Counted from the stretch's first letter, positions 44,940 through 54,615 are shown. The stretch is DNA of 64,000 nucleotides from Rhizobium sp. L51/94 (GCF_019355555.1 NZ_CP072143.1:300789-364788); one strand, 5' to 3'. Notes: a model not told the origin generated them from the letters alone. A program made the numbers and translations.

Positions 44940-46457
44940 GTGGACATGGATCATCGGGCAGACAAAGTCTGGGTACTCGGCATTCAAAGCAAACTCTATC
45001 AGTGGAGTAAGGCAAATCCCGACGACCAGTGGCGCGACATGTGGGGTTGGTTGACCGACCTCAGAGTGCTCCGCCATGCCTGGCATCGTGTTGCCTCCAA
45101 CAAAGGAGGGCGCACTGCCGGGGTCGACGGGATGACGGTGGGACGCATCCGGAACCGGAGTGAGTATCGCTTCCTGGTCGATCTTCAAGCTGATCTGCGC
45201 AGTGGTGCATATCAGCCAAGTCCGGCCAGACGCAAACTGATTCCAAAGGCTGGGAAACCAGGGCAATTCCGGCCCTTGGGCATCCCCACCATCAGAGATC
45301 GCGTCGTACAAGGCGCGGTCAAGATTCTTCTGGAGCCTATCTTCGAGGCGCAATTCTGGCATGTCTCTTATGGGTTCCGACCCGGTAGAAACACGCACGG
45401 CGCCTTGGAGTACATTCGTCGGGCAGCCTTGCCCCAGAAACGGGACAAGGACACCCGGCGAAACCGGCTGCCATACCCTTGGGTGATCGAGGGGGACATC
45501 AAAGGGTGCTTCGACAATATCAATCATCATCACCTGCTCGAGCGGATGCGCAAGCGTATTGGCGATCGACGAGTGGTGCGATTGGTCGGATCCTTCCTGA
45601 AGGCCGGTGTTTTGACGGAGGATCAGTTCTTGCGGACGGACGCCGGTACCCCTCAAGGCGGGATCATCTCACCATTGCTTGCGAACATCGCCCTTAGTGC
45701 GATCGAGGAGCGGTATGAAAGGTGGGCCTATCACCGCCGAAAGACCCAAGCCCGTCGCAAAAGCAACGGGGTGGCGGCAGCGGCGAGCGCCCGCGACAGT
45801 GATCGCATAGCAGGACGCTGTGTGTTTCTGCCGGTGCGCTACGCCGACGACTTCGTGGTTTTGGTGTCTGGATCGCTGGAGGAGGCTATGGCAGAGAAAT
45901 CCGCTCTGGCCGACTACCTGATCGCGACGACCGGGCTAACGTTGTCGCCGGAAAAGACAAAGGTAACGGCCATGACAGAGGGCTTCGAGTTTCTCGGATT
46001 CCGCTTCAGCGCGCATTGGGATAAACGCTACGGCTATGGCCCGCGCGTTGAAATACCCAAGGCGAAGGCCGCCAACCTGCGTCACAAGGTCAAGCAACTG
46101 ACGCAGCGTGACAGCATATCCATCAGTCTTGGCGAAAAGCTCCGGAAGGTGAATTCCATCACCAGCGGATGGGCGAATTATTATCGCTACTGTGTCGGCG
46201 CTGGCCGCGTATTTGTCGATCTCGACTGGTATATTGGCCTGCGTCTTTACTGCTGGCTACGTAAGAAACGTCCAAAGGCAACACCCAGCGAACTGTGGGG
46301 CTCAAAACAGCCAAGCAGGCGCCGGGCGACGAGACGGGTTTGGGGAGAAGGGTCCATTGAGCAACACGTGCTCGGCTGGACACCTGTCGAGCGATACCGT
46401 CTCGCGTGGATGGACATGCCTGACTTTGCCATGTCTTCTGGAGAGCCGGATGCGTAA
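44940..46457 (+). CDS. ltrA: Group II intron reverse transcriptase/maturase
   Basis: 505 residues; GTG 44940 has GGAGGAG 6 bp upstream, ATG 44946 is an alternative. RT motifs: GGRTAGVDGMTVG, YQPSPARRKLIPKAGKPGQF with RPLGIPTIRDRVVQGAVKIL, YGFRPGRNTHGAL, DIKGCFDNINHHHLL, GTPQGGIISPLLANIAL and the catalytic VRYADDFVVLV. The maturase region follows (ISLGEKLRKVNSITSGWANY). The protein assists splicing and retrohoming of its intron. The frame is open, so mobility may be retained. Confidence 0.92.
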   Translation: MDMDHRADKVWVLGIQSKLYQWSKANPDDQWRDMWGWLTDLRVLRHAWHRVASNKGGRTAGVDGMTVGRIRNRSEYRFLVDLQADLRSGAYQPSPARRKLIPKAGKPGQFRPLGIPTIRDRVVQGAVKILLEPIFEAQFWHVSYGFRPGRNTHGALEYIRRAALPQKRDKDTRRNRLPYPWVIEGDIKGCFDNINHHHLLERMRKRIGDRRVVRLVGSFLKAGVLTEDQFLRTDAGTPQGGIISPLLANIALSAIEERYERWAYHRRKTQARRKSNGVAAAASARDSDRIAGRCVFLPVRYADDFVVLVSGSLEEAMAEKSALADYLIATTGLTLSPEKTKVTAMTEGFEFLGFRFSAHWDKRYGYGPRVEIPKAKAANLRHKVKQLTQRDSISISLGEKLRKVNSITSGWANYYRYCVGAGRVFVDLDWYIGLRLYCWLRKKRPKATPSELWGSKQPSRRRATRRVWGEGSIEQHVLGWTPVERYRLAWMDMPDFAMSSGEPDA

Positions 46458-46478
46458 CGAAAGGCGCACGTCCGGTTC
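46443..46478 (+). ncRNA. Group II intron catalytic domain V
   Basis: The 36-nt hairpin pairs GAGCCGGATGCG with CGCACGTCCGGTTC around a short loop, with the two-base bulge expected in domain V. It overlaps the last codons of the maturase gene, as is usual. Confidence 0.7.
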
Positions 46479-47330
46479 GGCGAGAGGCGATGCGAAACCT
46501 GCCGCCGTAATGCGGTAAGGCGCGCATCGCCTACTCATCCCACCTACCTGAAGGTTCGTCGCGGGGGGCGCATCGTCTCTGTCGCGGTCATCATCGCGGT
46601 GGGCGTCAACACCGATGGCCGACGTGAGGTGCTCGGCATGGAGATCGGCACATCCGAGGCCGAAGCGATCTGGACGGAATTCCTGCGCAAGCTGACAAGG
46701 CGAGGACTACGCGGCGTCAAGCTTGCTGTCTCCGACGCCCATGAAGGCATAAAGGCCGCCGTTTCAAAGGTTCTTGCCGCCACCTGGCAGCGCTGCAGGG
46801 TTCACTTCATGCGCAATGCATTGGCTCATGCCGGGAAAGAGCGGGCGGCGCGTCGTTTCCGCCTTCATCGCCACCGCTTTCGCTCAGGACACGCCAGAGG
46901 CCGCAAGCACCCAATGGCGCAATGTCGCCGATCAGATCAGACCGAAGGTTCCCAAACTCGCCACCCTCATGGACAGCGCTGAGCAAGACGTGCTCGCCTA
47001 CATGACCTTTCCCAAGGCGCACTGGACCAAGTTACACTCGACAAACCCCATTGAGCGATTGAACGGCGAGATCAAGCGTCGCACCGAGGTTGTCGGTATC
47101 TTCCCCAACGATGACGCCATCGTCAGGCTCGTCGGCGCGCTCCTTCTCGAACATAATGATGAGTGGGCCGTCCAGCCGTCTCGCTACATGACACTTGAGA
47201 CAATCGCCACGATGAGCGATGACCCGCTCATCAACCTCCCCGCTGCGGCAAGCTGATCCGTTCCCGGCTTGTCCGGAAGGCACGGCGATCGCCGAAGCTA
47301 CACTACGCCCTGGGACACGATCTCTCCCTG

Positions 47331-47500
47331 GCGCGTCGTTACGAAACCGATCGGCTGGAATTGGCCTGTGAGCGTGCGTTGGTCATCAATGCGCTGACCT
47401 ATTCGTCTGTCGCCAACATTCTCAGATCTGGTCTCGATCAGGCTCCTGCCGCAAGCGAGACCGTGAAGCCGGCACCGCCGCACGGCAATATCCGCGTAAT
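47331..47500 (+). pseudogene. istA: IS21 istA, C-terminal part 2 (right of the IS256 insertion)
   Basis: Encodes ARRYETDRLELACERALVIN, TYSSVANILRSGLDQ and KPAPPHGNIR, the C-terminal end of IS21 IstA. Its frame joins the part ending at 42346 when the IS256 element is removed. After HGNIR similarity is lost, so the IS21 was truncated before its istB gene. Confidence 0.75.
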
Positions 47501-47601
47501 TTCCCCACGAGTCTCCATCATTGAAAAGCGCTGCGTCCGCGTTGAAAAAAACTGACCCTGCTTGCAGCCGGCTGTACCGAGGCCAAGCAAGAGGAACGCT
47601 T

Positions 47602-48375
47602 TCAATCGAGTATAGCGACTGCTCGTGTCCATCCTGCCGATGCCGCCCGGATTTTTACCGGGAAGCAAGCGATGATGAATCCCGTCGCAGGCAGCTTTTC
47701 AAGATTGTGAAGCTTTTCGAGATGGCAGTAACCTATTTCGCGCCCGGCCTTGTGCCCCTCCCAAATGAGGTTTGCGTCACCACTTTCGGAGTATCGTCCC
47801 GCCGTTTGCACGAAAGGCGCGTCCCAACTCCAGCCGTCGGTACCCGTCACGCGTACGCCGCGCTTTGTCAGATAGAGCGTCGCCTCGCGCCCCATCCCAC
47901 AGCCTGATGCGACGTAGTCAACATGTCCGAAGCGTTCGCCCGCGCGCGTGTTCACAACGACGATATCCAGCGGCGAGATAACATGGCCGATACGCTCCAG
48001 TTCGGCCTCAACGTCAGCAGCTGATGCGACGTATCCGTCAGGGAAATGCCGAAAGTCTAGTTTGACACCGGCTTGAAAGCACCACTCTAAGGGAACCTCG
48101 TCTATCGTGATAGCGCGGTGTCCCCCGTCCATCGTAGACGCATAGTGATAAGGTGCATCAAGATGCGTGCCGTTATGCGTCATGAGATTTACCCGCTCTA
48201 TGGCCCACGCTTCCCCATCTGGAAGGTCGCCAGCCGTAAGCCCTGGGAAAAATCCGAGCAATCCCGGCAGTGCTGCCTTGTGGTCAATGTACTCGATACT
48301 TGGTCCATGCCCAGGGGGATCGGACATCACATCGTTTTCCAGGCAGACCGAGAGGTCAACCATTTTCCGTTTCAT
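47602..48375 (-). CDS. Cyclase/kynurenine formamidase-like metal hydrolase
   Basis: 257 residues from ATG 48375. The metal-binding signature THNGTHLDAPYH (His67, His71, Asp73, His77) is that of the cyclase family that includes bacterial kynurenine formamidase and isatin hydrolase. Other landmarks: MVDLSVCLENDVMSDPPGHG, DIVVVNTRAGERF, GVRVTGTDGWSWDAPF and EKLPATGFIIACFPVKIRAA. The substrate is unknown, probably an amide or lactone of an aromatic or small acid. It is a lone metabolic gene between IS fragments, likely a passenger. Confidence 0.85.
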   Translation of the reverse strand: MKRKMVDLSVCLENDVMSDPPGHGPSIEYIDHKAALPGLLGFFPGLTAGDLPDGEAWAIERVNLMTHNGTHLDAPYHYASTMDGGHRAITIDEVPLEWCFQAGVKLDFRHFPDGYVASAADVEAELERIGHVISPLDIVVVNTRAGERFGHVDYVASGCGMGREATLYLTKRGVRVTGTDGWSWDAPFVQTAGRYSESGDANLIWEGHKAGREIGYCHLEKLHNLEKLPATGFIIACFPVKIRAASAGWTRAVAILD

Positions 48376-49439
48376 ACGCCAATCTCCACTATCGCTAATT
48401 AATCTGCAATTGCAGCATCTTGCGCCGACAGTTCCTTTCCGCGGCACTTCGCTCGAGATGCGTCGGTTGCGTGATACCGACCGGCACCCGCGATTCTTGC
48501 TGGTCGAACTCACGACGGGTCAGCACCTGGCCTTTATAGATTGCCGGCAGTGGCGGTATGACAGGGTGATGGCATTCCCGGCGATAACACAGTCGCTGAG
48601 TTGCTGTCTGATCTAGCTCTGGCCCAAGGGATCGGTGCCGATGAAGACGATCTCGTGCCGGCGATCTCCTCAACTGGACCAAGAGAACATTCCATGGCCA
48701 TACGCTCGCCAGATCGCTTGGCCAGCGGTTGCGCGGCACTGCGACCGCCACAAGCCCATTCTGGAAGTCCGCAACATCGCGGCCGTCTGGCTTTCTTCCG
48801 ACATGCTGCTTCAGTTGCACCGTAAACTAGAAAATTCTTTTCCAACAGTACCGCACCACGGACCATCAAGAATAGCCTGGAGCTTGATCGGATTGGAAGT
48901 GCGCTCTTCGCGGTCGAGAAACGATCGGATGCTGTATTCGTCGCTCTCCGGAGTTTTGTCCTTTGAAGCTACTTTAAACCAAAGGTCCTTTCGCTCTGTC
49001 CATATTGAATAAGCCGGAAAATCGGTGCCGTATCAATCTTTATCCCGCTCATGTCCTTGTTAGTTATAGCAATACGAACCCCAGGTTCAAAGAATTTTAT
49101 TGGGAAGGAGGGCTTCCGGCGCCGAGGAAGCCAGGAAGCAATGTGAAGGAAAGCTGTTTGTCCATCGCTCGCTCGTTGTATGTTATAACGTAACTTTTCC
49201 TAAAACGCGGAACTTGTCAATCTCGATTTTTTCATGATCCACGGCTAATAATTTTCGAGACAGAGCTCAATGGTTCGGCTCTATACCAAGGAGCGCGGTG
49301 TGTGACGCTGTGTGTGTTCCTAAAAGTCGACGAATGTTCTGTGGTTGCCGCCCGTGATGCAAGAAGTCTTTGAACCGAAGGTCATGTGATCGAGTGCGGT
49401 CTTCTGTGAGGCCTGTAGATACGGCGTTTACAGAAGCCG
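48376..49439. other. 1.06-kb region without a supported gene
   Basis: Several overlapping open frames between 48395 and 48870 on both strands have shadow-like composition and no family match that I recognise. From 49000 on the sequence is AT-richer. Possible decayed regulator upstream of the cyclase gene, but I cannot support it. Confidence 0.4.
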
Positions 49440-49590
49440 CTGGCCGGTATGGTGATCTGCGGGTCTCCTCGGATGGCGGCGAGCGCCACCTTTGCCTTGA
49501 AAGTCGGGCTGTGGTTCCGGCGCGGTCGTCTCGGCATGGTATCTCCTGTTCCCGGCATCTAAGCCGAAGTCAGGCAGAAATTCCACTTAC
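49440..49590 (-). pseudogene. IS3-family OrfA, N-terminal remnant
   Basis: The minus strand from ATG 49537 encodes MPRRPRRNHSPTFKAKVALA then AIRGD, the start of IS3-type OrfA, and then diverges (PQITIPASG). The 50 bp before the ATG match the segment at 16455-16550. Only the element's left end remains. Confidence 0.6.
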
Positions 49591-49679
49591 CCTAGCTGTG
49601 CAGATTTCCCTAGCCAGCTCTCATAAGAGACGAAGACCACGCACTAGTCCTCATCAGGAATAGCAACTGCAAGCCTGAA

Positions 49680-49945
49680 GCAGCTCCCGGCAACCGCCGC
49701 TGTATCACCTCGCGGACGCCGCTGAGAGGAAGCGGATTTCCAAACAAATAGCCTTGAACCTCGCTGCAACCTTGTTCCCCAACGCAGCTCAACTGATCGC
49801 TCGTCTCACCCCTCCATGGTCGTGATGCCAAGGCTTGCGCCGATCAACGACCGCTTTAATGATGGCGCGCAGTCGTTGGAGTTACCAAGCTCGCGAATGA
49901 AGGATTGGGCAAACTTGATCTTATTGTTCAAGCGACTGTCCAGTT
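49680..49945 (-). pseudogene. EAL-domain phosphodiesterase, C-terminal remnant
   Basis: The minus strand encodes IKFAQSFIRELGNSNDCA, SLGITT then, in another frame, GETSDQLSCVGEQGCSEVQG with YLFGNPLPL, the last about 80 residues of an EAL domain (c-di-GMP phosphodiesterase). At least two frame breaks and loss of the catalytic E-A-L region make it non-functional. Confidence 0.65.
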
Positions 49946-50474
49946 CGTCCTACAAGCTCGACAACTACAACAACCGGCGGAGGTAAACATGCGCTCCTCC
50001 AGTTCCCACCAAGCGCACTATTTTTAGGGCATCGTGCGTATCTTGTTGGGGGACCAAACTCCGCGCAGCCGACATTTGAATCGCAAATCAAATCGTGGGA
50101 CGTCGTTGGCCGATAATAATCTCCCGAGATACCGCGAGAAACCGGGCGACACCTACCAGGCAGAGTTTCATTGCGCAAAAATTCTGGCGGTTTTCGCTAT
50201 CGCATTGTTCGTGCTGTGCCCATCTGCGGCGACGCTGATAATATCCTCCAGTAGATTTGTACCAGCTCCGGGTCGGCTCTCTTAAGTTTGAACCTCGACA
50301 AAGCGGCCGCTCGGACAACCCCGAGGCTTCGGTCTGCGTGTCAACAGCAATGGTTCGCTAACCATATCAAATTCGGGCTTGAAACCATCGGTTCTGACAC
50401 CCGTTTTTTGGTTTATGCAGAGCAACATCTCCCATATACTTCACCGCTGTCGGGCAGTTCGCAGCTACCGCGCC
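49946..50474. other. Region without a supported gene
   Basis: Short overlapping frames only; composition is mixed. Nothing recognised. Confidence 0.35.
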
Positions 50475-50666
50475 ATGTACGCGGTCGCGGTCGAAATCGA
50501 GAATTCGGACGCGCCAGTTGAAAGCCTAAAACAATCGGCTTCTAAGGTCGCGACGACACTTAGACCTATAATCGATCATCCTCTTGCCCCGGCGGCCACT
50601 CTCAGAGACGCCGACGAATCCTTCAAGGTGCTCACGAGGATCATTGAGACGATCGTACGTGAGTAG
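50475..50666 (+). CDS. Possible small hypothetical protein
   Basis: From ATG 50475 a 63-residue hydrophilic product (MYAVAVEIENSDAPVESLKQ, then RDADESFKVLTRIIETIVRE) with protein-like amphipathic helices. It ends 6 bp before the IS701 insertion duplication. There is no clear ribosome site and no recognised family, so it could be the tail of a decayed gene. Confidence 0.3.
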   Translation: MYAVAVEIENSDAPVESLKQSASKVATTLRPIIDHPLAPAATLRDADESFKVLTRIIETIVRE

Positions 50667-50678
50667 CTGCGCCTAGCA

Positions 50679-52023
50679 CTACTTTGGCAGATTATTTGAT
50701 GCGGGCTCGGCGATGAGTTTATCGCAGTGGGGGCATCTGTGGGGTGTCGGTCGCATGACGAAGTCGAGAATGGCTTGCCTGATGGCCGGCATGGTCGGCT
50801 GAGGCGGTGGCCCCCCGACTCTTTTTTTTCCGTCCCGCTGCTTTGAGGCGGCGGGATTGGAGAAATGCGAAGGCAATCATCGCCATCAGACAATGTCGGT
50901 GCAATCCGGTCCATGATCTGCCTTCGAAGTGATCAAGCCCAAGCTCTTCCTTGAGTTGCTGGTGTGCCTGTTCGCAGATCCACCGTGCTTTGATAGCCGC
51001 GGCAAGCATCTTGAGTGTGGCGACGGCAGGCAGGTTTGACAGGTAGTATTTCTGCTCTCCAGTTGTGCGCCTTTCGCCGACGAGCCAGATTTCCTGTTCA
51101 CCAGGCATGGCCTGGACACGGCCGTCACTCATTCGGTGCCTGTGGCCATCTGCAACCCGAACACGGCAAGCAGCAAACTGGCAGGTCAGCTTGCCTTTGG
51201 TCCCGCGTCGCCAACTGACCTTCTTCCATTTCGCATCAGCCAGCATCGTTTCGGCAGAGACGGCAACATCGTCAGGGACGTGGTATTTACGCCGCCTTCC
51301 GGTCGCAGCTTCCGGGAATATCAGTCCGACGTTCGCCTGATACACATTCTGGCGTCGTGGTATGCCGACTGCCCACAGCAGGCCGCGCTCGCTCAGGGCT
51401 TGGCGGAACGGCCCGCTCGACCCATAACCGGCGTCGGCCAGCACGCAACCGAACCGGGCACCAGAAGCTATCACACGATCAATTTCCTCAATGGCAATCT
51501 CCGGCTTTGTCAGGGCTACCTGGCGTTCTTGCGGAACCCGGGCTCGATCCATACGCTCGGCATCATTGGTCCAACTCTCGGGCAAGAACAGGCGCAGCCC
51601 CACCATCACTGGCACTTCGCGCGATGCAAGCGTCACCGAAACAAGCGACTGACAGTTGGACGTCTTGCCAAGCGACGAAGCGTATTGCGCCGCCACCCCG
51701 ACCGAATGGGTGCCTTTCTTCGGCAACGCTGTGTCGTCGATGACAAGATACCCGGACTTGTCCCCGACTAGGCGGTCAGCCTCCCTCAGGAGAATAGCCT
51801 CAAGCGGCGCGCTTTCCCACACGCCGTCAGCGACAAAATGATGGAGTTGGTCATAGCCAAACTCAACATCACGGGCTGCCATCGGCTGGATACTCTTGCG
51901 GTCACCTGGGCCAATTAGGCCTGCAATATATGCAGGACACAGTCGCATCCGGGTTTTATGCCGAAATACCGAGAGGAATGGCGCCAACCATTCCGCCAGA
52001 TCGCCACGCCAATCTTCCGTCAT
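50679..52023 (-). CDS. IS701-family transposase with a frameshift at A8
   Basis: The continuous frame (50719-52023) gives 434 residues with DDE motifs: GYLVIDDTALPKKGTHSVGV (first Asp), FGCVLADAGYGSSGPFRQAL (second Asp) and RWICEQAHQQLKEELGLDHF (Glu region). At a run of eight A (50829-50822) the family-like C-terminus, GGPPPQPTMPAIRQAILDFV then TPHRCPHCDKL, moves to another frame ending at 50679. A seven-A run would restore it. Slippage may make both forms; otherwise the tail is altered. Confidence 0.85.
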
Positions 52024-52420
52024 CGCCAGCCTCCCAAAAAGCTGGCTTCCTATGAATCAGGGAAATCACCTCAAGGGAATCTGGAGGGTTATTTGAGGTC
52101 GCATGGGACGGTGCGGCGGGTTCGGGCGACCTCATGTAAGCCGGATTGAACTAAGACGCGGGTTGTTTGACGCTGCTATGGGGAATTGAGAAGTGGCCCT
52201 ATGTCTGCAGAGCCGGAACCATGCCGTCCCGATTGCTCCGAGGGTGTCGCTGATCCTGAGAATCGACATTCCTGAGCGTTTTGCCGGAGACCTTGCAGAC
52301 CTGTGGGCCAAATGTACCGGGATCTGACGCGGTTCGGTCTTGCTGGGGTCGAGCGATATCGATCGCCGGCACAGCGGCGAGCGAGTGGGAATATGCTGTA
52401 ATGTTTGCGGTTGTCTGACA

Positions 52421-53608
52421 TCATGAAGTATCGCACCAGAAGGATGATGGCCGAGGCGGTGAAACAGGCGCGACGGTGACGCCAGTTCGACGCATGGGGT
52501 GCTGGCAATCGGGGCATTCGAAGGAATGGGCCTGTTGAGATTTTGTCGAATGGGATCGCTCGCCTATCGGTGATAGTTGGCCGAGGAGGCTTCTGCAGAG
52601 AGCGATACGATCGCGCCGGTGACAATTGGCGAGAAAGCCAAAGTGGCGCATGCGGTGGAAGCCATCCGGAAGCACATGAAGGAGAAAGCGCCGGATGAAC
52701 TCGTGGGGATGAAGACGCATGATCTTCTCACGGTCGCGACCGTTTCCACGATAATCCTTCCATCGGAAGGCGACATGGTCGTCATCGACATGGACGATGC
52801 GGCTGTTTGCGATGGCAACACGATGGGTGTAGCGGCCAAGATAGGCGAGCACTTGATCCGGACCACCGAATGGCGGCTTCGAATAGACCACCCATTCGAT
52901 GCTGCGAGCGCGGGCAAGATGGCGGGCGAATGTCTTGTTATCGTTGAGATGAGCGAGTTCGTTGAAGAATTGCAGCTCGTCTTTGGCAAAGGCATCAGCG
53001 AGAGCTGTCAGGAAAAGCCGGCGAAACAGACGTGACAGCACGCGAACGGGCAGAAAGAAGCCCGATCGGCAATTGATCCACCTTGTTCGATCGGGTGAGA
53101 GGCCTCCACCCGGTACGACACAATGGACATGGGGATGGTGGGTCATGGCCTGGCCCCAGGTGTGGAGCACAGCGGTTACACCGATCTCTGCGCCCAGCCA
53201 CTTGGGGTTAGCTGCGATGGTCTGCAGGGTCTCGGCCGAGATCCGCATCAATAATGCATAGACGACCGCCTTGTTCTGGAAGGCGATCTCAGCGACACCA
53301 CGTGGCATCGTAAAGACGACATGGAAATAGGGGACCGGCAAGAGATCGGCGATGCGAGCATCGACCCATTCCTTGCGAGCAGCTCCCTGACACTTTGGGC
53401 AATGACGATTGCGGCAGGAGTTATAGGAGATGCGGGTTTTGCCGCACTTATCGCAGGCATTGACGTGACCGCCAAGCCTGGGTGTCCGGCAGGCTTCTAT
53501 CGCTCCCATGACACGTCGTTCGCCGCGGCCAAGATGACCGGCGTTCTCGCGTCTGTAAGGGCCACCATGCCACCGAAAGATGTCGGCGACTTCGAAGGCG
53601 GGACGCAA
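52421..53608 (-). CDS. IS91-family transposase
   Basis: 395 residues. N-terminal zinc-binding region: HVNACDKCGKTRISYNSCRN with RHCPKCQG. The HUH motif is THHPHVHCVVPGGG. The tyrosine region is LAYLGRYTHRVAIANSRIV, and the conserved core RWKDY follows. These are rolling-circle transposases that nick with a tyrosine. It is 4 bp downstream of the integrase gene and probably translated from the same mRNA. Confidence 0.9.
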   Translation of the reverse strand: MRPAFEVADIFRWHGGPYRRENAGHLGRGERRVMGAIEACRTPRLGGHVNACDKCGKTRISYNSCRNRHCPKCQGAARKEWVDARIADLLPVPYFHVVFTMPRGVAEIAFQNKAVVYALLMRISAETLQTIAANPKWLGAEIGVTAVLHTWGQAMTHHPHVHCVVPGGGLSPDRTRWINCRSGFFLPVRVLSRLFRRLFLTALADAFAKDELQFFNELAHLNDNKTFARHLARARSIEWVVYSKPPFGGPDQVLAYLGRYTHRVAIANSRIVHVDDDHVAFRWKDYRGNGRDREKIMRLHPHEFIRRFLLHVLPDGFHRMRHFGFLANCHRRDRIALCRSLLGQLSPIGERSHSTKSQQAHSFECPDCQHPMRRTGVTVAPVSPPRPSSFWCDTS

Positions 53609-53612
53609 CCTG

Positions 53613-54476
53613 CTACGCTTCCGGCGGGGTCACCTCCAATCGCAAACGGTCAAGGGGACTGGCGGTCGACCTGATGGTGTCGGTGGACACCTGTGCATAA
53701 TGCGCAGTGCTGGATAGATAGGCATGGCCAAGCAAGACCTGGATGATCCGGATATCGGTGCCATTCTCCAGAAGGTGCGTTGCAAAGGAATGCCGCAACG
53801 TATGGACGGTGACCCGCTTTGAAAGGCCAGTAGCGGCAACCGCTGAACGACAGGCGGCGTTCAAAACGGTCGGTTCGATCGGCCTGTCGGCATCGCGCCC
53901 TGGAAAAAGGAACCCGGTGGGTCGCGATAGACGCCAATAACTGCGTAAAATGCCCAGCAGCTCGTTTGACAGCATGACGTATCGGGCTTTGGCGCCTTTG
54001 CCATGACGAACATGGATCACCATCCGGGAACTGTCGATATCCTCGATCTTCAGACCACAGACCTCGCCGACCCTGAGGCCAGCGGCATAAGCTGTGGTCA
54101 GCGCTACACGCGCCTTGAGACTGGAGACGGCCTCAAGAAATTGGGCCACCTCGTCCGCCGACAGAACAACGGGGATCTTGCGGGGTTTGCGCGCGTATGG
54201 AATCCGCTCAGGGACATCGTCTTGGGCCAAGGTAATGCCATAGAAAAATCGGAGAGCACACACGATCTGATTTAACGATGCCCACGATATCCCCGTCGAG
54301 ACAAGGTGAACCTGGAACGTGCGAATGTCGTCGAGATTAAGCCGATCAGGTGATCGGGAGAAATAGCGGCTGAACTTCCGGACTGCACTGATGTAGGATC
54401 TTTGGGTCGCCGGGGACAAATTGCGGATCGTCATGTCCTCAATCATCCGGCGGCGAAGAGGGCTTATCTCAGCCAT
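53613..54476 (-). CDS. Tyrosine recombinase/integrase
   Basis: 287 residues from ATG 54476 (MAEISPLRRRMIEDMTIRNL). It has a core-binding domain (TQRSYISAVRKFSRYF) and a catalytic domain with the R-K-H-R-H-Y set: AAGLRVGEVCGL (Arg), VIHVRHGKGAKARYV (Lys), VHTLRHSFATHLLE (His, Arg), LLGHAYLSSTAHYA (His, Tyr). It probably helps integration or excision of the associated IS91 element. A longer start 12 codons upstream is possible. Confidence 0.9.
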   Translation of the reverse strand: MAEISPLRRRMIEDMTIRNLSPATQRSYISAVRKFSRYFSRSPDRLNLDDIRTFQVHLVSTGISWASLNQIVCALRFFYGITLAQDDVPERIPYARKPRKIPVVLSADEVAQFLEAVSSLKARVALTTAYAAGLRVGEVCGLKIEDIDSSRMVIHVRHGKGAKARYVMLSNELLGILRSYWRLSRPTGFLFPGRDADRPIEPTVLNAACRSAVAATGLSKRVTVHTLRHSFATHLLENGTDIRIIQVLLGHAYLSSTAHYAQVSTDTIRSTASPLDRLRLEVTPPEA

Positions 54477-54615
54477 CGGGGCCTCCTGTCTGAAGGGTGG
54501 GTTGCAACACAACCATCCTCTCAGTCAGGGCGCTCTCGTCAAAGCCCGCCGCAAATCGCCGCGATCAGCGGCTTAGTTCAATCGAAAAATCAAATTTATG
54601 CCAAAGTAGTGCTAG

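Larger units (their letters stand above)
44327..46538 (+). mobile_element. Group II intron
   Basis: Begins with the 5' consensus GTGCG at 44327, directly after codons for WID in the IS256 transposase, and ends near 46538 (CTACTCAT) before the continuing exon TYLKVRRGGR. Domain V is GAGCCGGATGCG ... CGCACGTCCGGTTC at 46443-46478, followed by a domain VI stem GGCGATGCG/CGCATCGCC. It encodes a reverse transcriptase/maturase. The 3' boundary may be off by a base or two. Confidence 0.8.
43823..47256 (+). pseudogene. IS256-family transposase with intron and frameshifts
   Basis: Exon-like parts are MTNDMMNLRSLVEKSADADL to NGYRDRDWEAG (43823 on), VELRIPKLRTGSYFPSFLEP in another frame, AMGMSGISKSQVSRLCEEVD, then after the intron RIVSVAVIIAVGVNTDGRRE (second catalytic region) and KAHWTKLHSTNPIERLNGEI near the end. 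Frameshifts occur near 44030 and 46840, and a 22-bp insertion near 44172 separates SVDDL from KAMGMSG. It is inactive even if the intron is spliced. Confidence 0.85.
42347..47322 (+). mobile_element. IS256-type element, nested inside IS21 and itself twice interrupted
   Basis: Ends are GATCGTGTCCCAGGGCGT at 42347-42364 and its exact reverse complement at 47305-47322. They are flanked by the 8-bp duplication TCTCCCTG (42339-42346 and 47323-47330), the size expected for IS256. Removing the element restores the istA frame (GILSL + ARRYETD). Inside are an IS110-type element (42365-43745) that breaks the left end, and a group II intron (44327-46538) in the transposase gene. Confidence 0.85.
52145..54582 (-). 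mobile_element. Integrase + IS91 transposase element with short inverted ends
   Basis: ATTGAACTAAG at 52145-52155 and its reverse complement CTTAGTTCAAT at 54572-54582 border a 2.4-kb unit with a tyrosine recombinase gene followed after 4 bp by an IS91-type transposase gene, both leftwards. Removing it brings the two halves of the IS701 element together. Such pairs are recurrent in rhizobia. Confidence 0.65.
50677..54611 (-). mobile_element. IS701-type element carrying a nested integrase/IS91 element
   Basis: Outer ends are CACTACTTTGGCA at 50677 and its reverse complement TGCCAAAGTAGTG ending at 54611, with further matches inwards (ATTTGAT). Both are flanked by CTAG (50673-50676 and 54612-54615), the 4-bp duplication typical of this family. 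The transposase gene is at 50719-52023; the right end is displaced 2.4 kb by another element (52145-54582). Confidence 0.75.

Noticed and set aside
48395..48870. Several overlapping frames of 75-141 codons
   Set aside because: All have shadow-like composition, none shows a motif, and no ribosome site fits, so no gene was called.
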